Below, one piece after another: positions 6,433 to 7,968 of a stretch of DNA of 7,968 bases (position 1 is its first letter; each line of letters opens with the position of its first letter). The notes under the pieces were generated by a model, which was given only the letters and a program-made list of their open reading frames with translations, had not been told where the DNA came from and ran no database searches. The DNA comes from an archaeon (lineage in GTDB: Archaea; Hydrothermarchaeota; Hydrothermarchaeia; Hydrothermarchaeales; JALUUU01): assembly GCA_027021185.1 (NCBI GenBank), contig JALUUU010000189.1, positions 1-7,968 of the forward strand. The letters run 5' to 3'. The position numbers and the translations under genes are program-made.

Positions 6433-7442
6433 CCCCAAAGAAGAGATTCCAGAAGGCCATGGGGCTCAGGAACCCGGACAGACCGCCGGTGCTCTGCCCC
6501 AACCAGACAGCCACCCTTGAGCAGATGGAGAAGATAGGGGTGTATTTCCCCGAGGCCCACAAGGAGGCTGATAAAATGGCCCGCCTCGCGGCCGCCGCCT
6601 GGGAACAGCTGGGTCTGGAGGCTGTCGGCGTACCGTTCTGCCAGAGCGTTGAGGCAGAGGCCCTGGGCTGTGAAGTAGCGTGGGGGGACAAGAAGACAGA
6701 CATCCCCCATGTCCCGTCCCAGGGGATCGCGACCCCCGACGGCATAGTGGTTTCTGAAAATTTCCTGGAGAAGGGCAGGATCCCCGCTGTGCTCAGGGCC
6801 GTGGAGACCCTGAAGGAGGAATACGGAGACGTCATCCCCGTCCTGGGCCACGTCATAGGCCCTTTCTCCCTCGCCGCCCACCTGGCAAATATGAGGAAGA
6901 TCCTTGTCTCGATCCACAAGAACCCGGAGCTTGTCCGGGAGTTCACCCGCATAGGAATAGATGCCATCGCGGACTATGGGAACGCCATGCTCGAGCACGG
7001 GGCGGACGCCATAGTGATAGAGAACATGTTCGCCTCGGTGGACATGATAGGGGGCGAGTCCTACGCCAAATTCGCCGCCCCCTTCGACGAGGAGCTCATA
7101 AAGAAGATAAAGGGAGACACCATCCTACATGTCTGCGGCAACGGGGACAAAATCATAGAGGACATGATCGCCACAGGGGCGACGGGCATCAGCATCGACA
7201 GCCGGACAAACGCCGAGAAGGCCGTGATAGCCGCCAAGGGCAAGGCGGCCATCCTGGGAAACGTGGACACGGTTAAGGTGCTCACATTCGGAACCCCTAA
7301 GGGGGTGAGAGAAGACACGTTAAGAGCTTTAAAGGCGGGAGTAGACATCGTGGCCCCCGGATGCGCCCTCTCCCCCCTAACTCCCAGCGAAAACATAATT
7401 GAGATGGTAAAAACGGTGAAACACGGGGAACAAAAATATTAA
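6429..7442 (+). CDS. UROD/MtaA-type corrinoid methyltransferase (UROD3)
   Basis: A 337-residue MtaA-like member of the UROD superfamily. Zinc ligands His234 and Cys236 (ILHVCGN) and Cys312 (VAPGCALSP) are intact, the pattern of methylcorrinoid:coenzyme M methyltransferases and their relatives. It shares VEAEALGC (74-81), FPEAHKEADKMA (40-51) and VIGPFSLAAHL (142-152) with UROD2, but the third zinc motif is followed by ALSPLTP rather than DIWPEA, so the mouth of the active site differs. HemE signature residues are absent. It is translationally coupled to the Lrp-family regulator by an ATGA overlap. A corrinoid partner is not encoded on this strand, so it presumably uses the corrinoid protein of the divergent operon, or one elsewhere. 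It could be the thiol-methylating MT2 of the pathway or a second substrate-specific MT1; sequence reading cannot decide. Confidence 0.88.
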   Translation: MTPKKRFQKAMGLRNPDRPPVLCPNQTATLEQMEKIGVYFPEAHKEADKMARLAAAAWEQLGLEAVGVPFCQSVEAEALGCEVAWGDKKTDIPHVPSQGIATPDGIVVSENFLEKGRIPAVLRAVETLKEEYGDVIPVLGHVIGPFSLAAHLANMRKILVSIHKNPELVREFTRIGIDAIADYGNAMLEHGADAIVIENMFASVDMIGGESYAKFAAPFDEELIKKIKGDTILHVCGNGDKIIEDMIATGATGISIDSRTNAEKAVIAAKGKAAILGNVDTVKVLTFGTPKGVREDTLRALKAGVDIVAPGCALSPLTPSENIIEMVKTVKHGEQKY

Positions 7443-7474
7443 ATACAACGGTTCCCAACTCTCTAAGGGGGGTG
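7432..7474 (+). promoter_or_regulatory. Promoter-like element and ribosome site for the CMD-like gene
   Basis: An AT-rich AAAAATATTAAATA at 7432-7445 overlaps the UROD3 stop codon and lies about 25 bases before a predicted transcription start near 7465. A strong AAGGGGGGTG ribosome site follows at 7465-7474, four bases before the ATG. The gene downstream can therefore be expressed on its own. No terminator separates it from UROD3, so read-through is also possible. Confidence 0.45.
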
Positions 7475-7478
7475 TAAA

Positions 7479-7904
7479 ATGGGTGAAGAAATGAGTGAGT
7501 GTGAGAAGTACGTTGATGAGAAGATGCTGGTTTTGCCGCGGTTTTTGAAGCCGATCTGTCAGGTGCATCCTAAGGCTGCGAAGCTCTTCGCCGATTTCTA
7601 CGCGAGCGTCTGGGACGACGGTGCCTTGAGCAAGAAGCATAAGGAGCTTATCTTCACGGCTATCGGCGTGGCCACGAAGTCCCCTAGGTGCATCGTGCAC
7701 GTTATACCCGCTATCCGCGCAGGGGCAACGGATGAGGAGATCCTGGAGGCCGTGGCCGTGGGATTCCTCGCGGCAGGGTTCTATCCCAACAACCCGGGGA
7801 TACCCTACTGCTTCGAGTACGCCGCCAAGACCCTGGAGATAGCTGAGAAATACAGGAAAGGCGAGCCCTGGGAATACCTGGAACCACCAGAATTCAGAGG
7901 ATAG
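7479..7904 (+). CDS. Carboxymuconolactone decarboxylase/AhpD-like small protein
   Basis: A 141-residue all-helical protein of the CMD/AhpD superfamily. The core runs from about residue 28 to 125, with LSKKHKELIFTAIGVAT (50-66), then CIVHVIPAIRAGATDEEILEAV (71-92; the family's CxxxH…GAT.EEI pattern). Redox-active AhpD members have two cysteines spaced CxxC before the histidine. Here the first position is Ser68 and only Cys71 and His74 remain, so an AhpD-style disulfide at this site is not possible. Other cysteines (8, 27, 111) lie away from the motif. The function is open: a non-redox decarboxylase or lactone-acting role, or a protective role near the methyltransferase genes, are both guesses. 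It has its own ribosome site and promoter-like element and is closed by a terminator. Its first third uses more T-ending and TTG codons than the neighbouring genes, a weak hint of different history. Confidence 0.82.
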   Translation: MGEEMSECEKYVDEKMLVLPRFLKPICQVHPKAAKLFADFYASVWDDGALSKKHKELIFTAIGVATKSPRCIVHVIPAIRAGATDEEILEAVAVGFLAAGFYPNNPGIPYCFEYAAKTLEIAEKYRKGEPWEYLEPPEFRG

Positions 7905-7905
7905 A

Positions 7906-7934
7906 GGGGATACTTCCCCATTTTTTTATTTTTA
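7906..7934 (+). terminator. Hairpin plus T-run terminator after the CMD-like gene
   Basis: A GGGGA/TCCCC stem (7906-7910 and 7915-7919) with a four-base loop is followed by seven T, an A and five more T. The element begins two bases after the TAG stop. T-rich stretches end transcription in archaea, and the hairpin strengthens the call. Confidence 0.7.
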
Positions 7935-7951
7935 CACAGTGAGGGATAGCT

Positions 7952-7968
7952 TTGAAAGCGGATAAAGT
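7952..7968 (+). CDS. Possible start of another gene, cut by the window edge
   Basis: A TTG at 7952 opens a frame reading MKADK to the window edge, preceded by GAGGG at 7941-7945, a fitting ribosome-site distance. The GTG at 7939 runs into a stop after eight codons and is not a better choice. Only five codons and part of a sixth are visible, so nothing can be said about the product. Confidence 0.25.

Noticed and set aside
6390..6998. Long minus-strand open frame (202 residues) opposite the UROD3 gene
   Set aside because: It is a shadow of the GC-rich UROD3 gene: it resembles no family I recognise, and it runs against a gene with intact motifs along its length.
7902..7904. TAG stop of the CMD-like gene as a possible pyrrolysine codon
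   Set aside because: Read-through would run straight into the terminator hairpin, the family length is already complete, and no methylamine methyltransferase or pyrrolysine gene is present.
1..7968. tRNA, rRNA, CRISPR array, insertion sequence or attachment site
   Set aside because: No cloverleaf, no regular short repeats with spacers, and no transposase or flanking terminal repeats were seen by eye on either strand.

Overview
The window carries a compact, complete-looking corrinoid-dependent methyl-transfer locus, almost certainly from an archaeon. The archaeal signs are AT-rich TATA-type boxes about 25-30 bases before predicted transcription starts in an otherwise GC-rich sequence, a probably leaderless GTG-started Lrp/AsnC regulator, and a tetrahydromethanopterin S-methyltransferase subunit H (MtrH) homologue. 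The gene set would suit a methylotrophic or methoxydotrophic archaeon, or an acetogen-like one such as a Bathyarchaeia-type lineage. That placement is inference: no ribosomal or other phylogenetic marker is present.

Left part, minus strand (65-5761, read right to left): five tightly packed genes form one operon. In transcription order they are a UROD/MtaA-superfamily methyltransferase (UROD2), a MtaC/MttC-like corrinoid protein, a RACo-type 2Fe-2S/ASKHA corrinoid activator, a stand-alone MtrH homologue, and a second, divergent UROD-family methyltransferase (UROD1). Two junctions are 4-base ATGA overlaps, one is a 4-base gap and one a 43-base gap. No terminator is visible before the left edge.

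Middle (5762-5931): a 170-base AT-rich divergent control region. A TATA-like element faces each way, and between them lie a perfect 7+7 inverted repeat and a third matching half-site, the probable operator of the neighbouring Lrp-type protein.

Right part, plus strand: the Lrp/AsnC regulator overlaps by ATGA a third UROD/MtaA-type methyltransferase (UROD3). A small carboxymuconolactone decarboxylase/AhpD-like protein with its own promoter-like element follows, then a hairpin plus T-run terminator and possibly the first codons of another gene.

Proposed working model (inference): a UROD-type methyltransferase moves a methyl group from an unidentified methylated substrate, with methoxylated aromatics the best guess by analogy, to the corrinoid protein. 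The MtrH homologue passes it to a tetrahydropterin (H4MPT or H4F), or an MtaA-type UROD passes it to a thiol. The RACo-type protein reactivates cobalt when it oxidises, and the Lrp-family protein controls both directions. No MtaB, MttB, MtmB or MtbB, and no pyrrolysine machinery, is present, so the substrate must be recognised by one or more of the three UROD proteins or by a protein outside the window.
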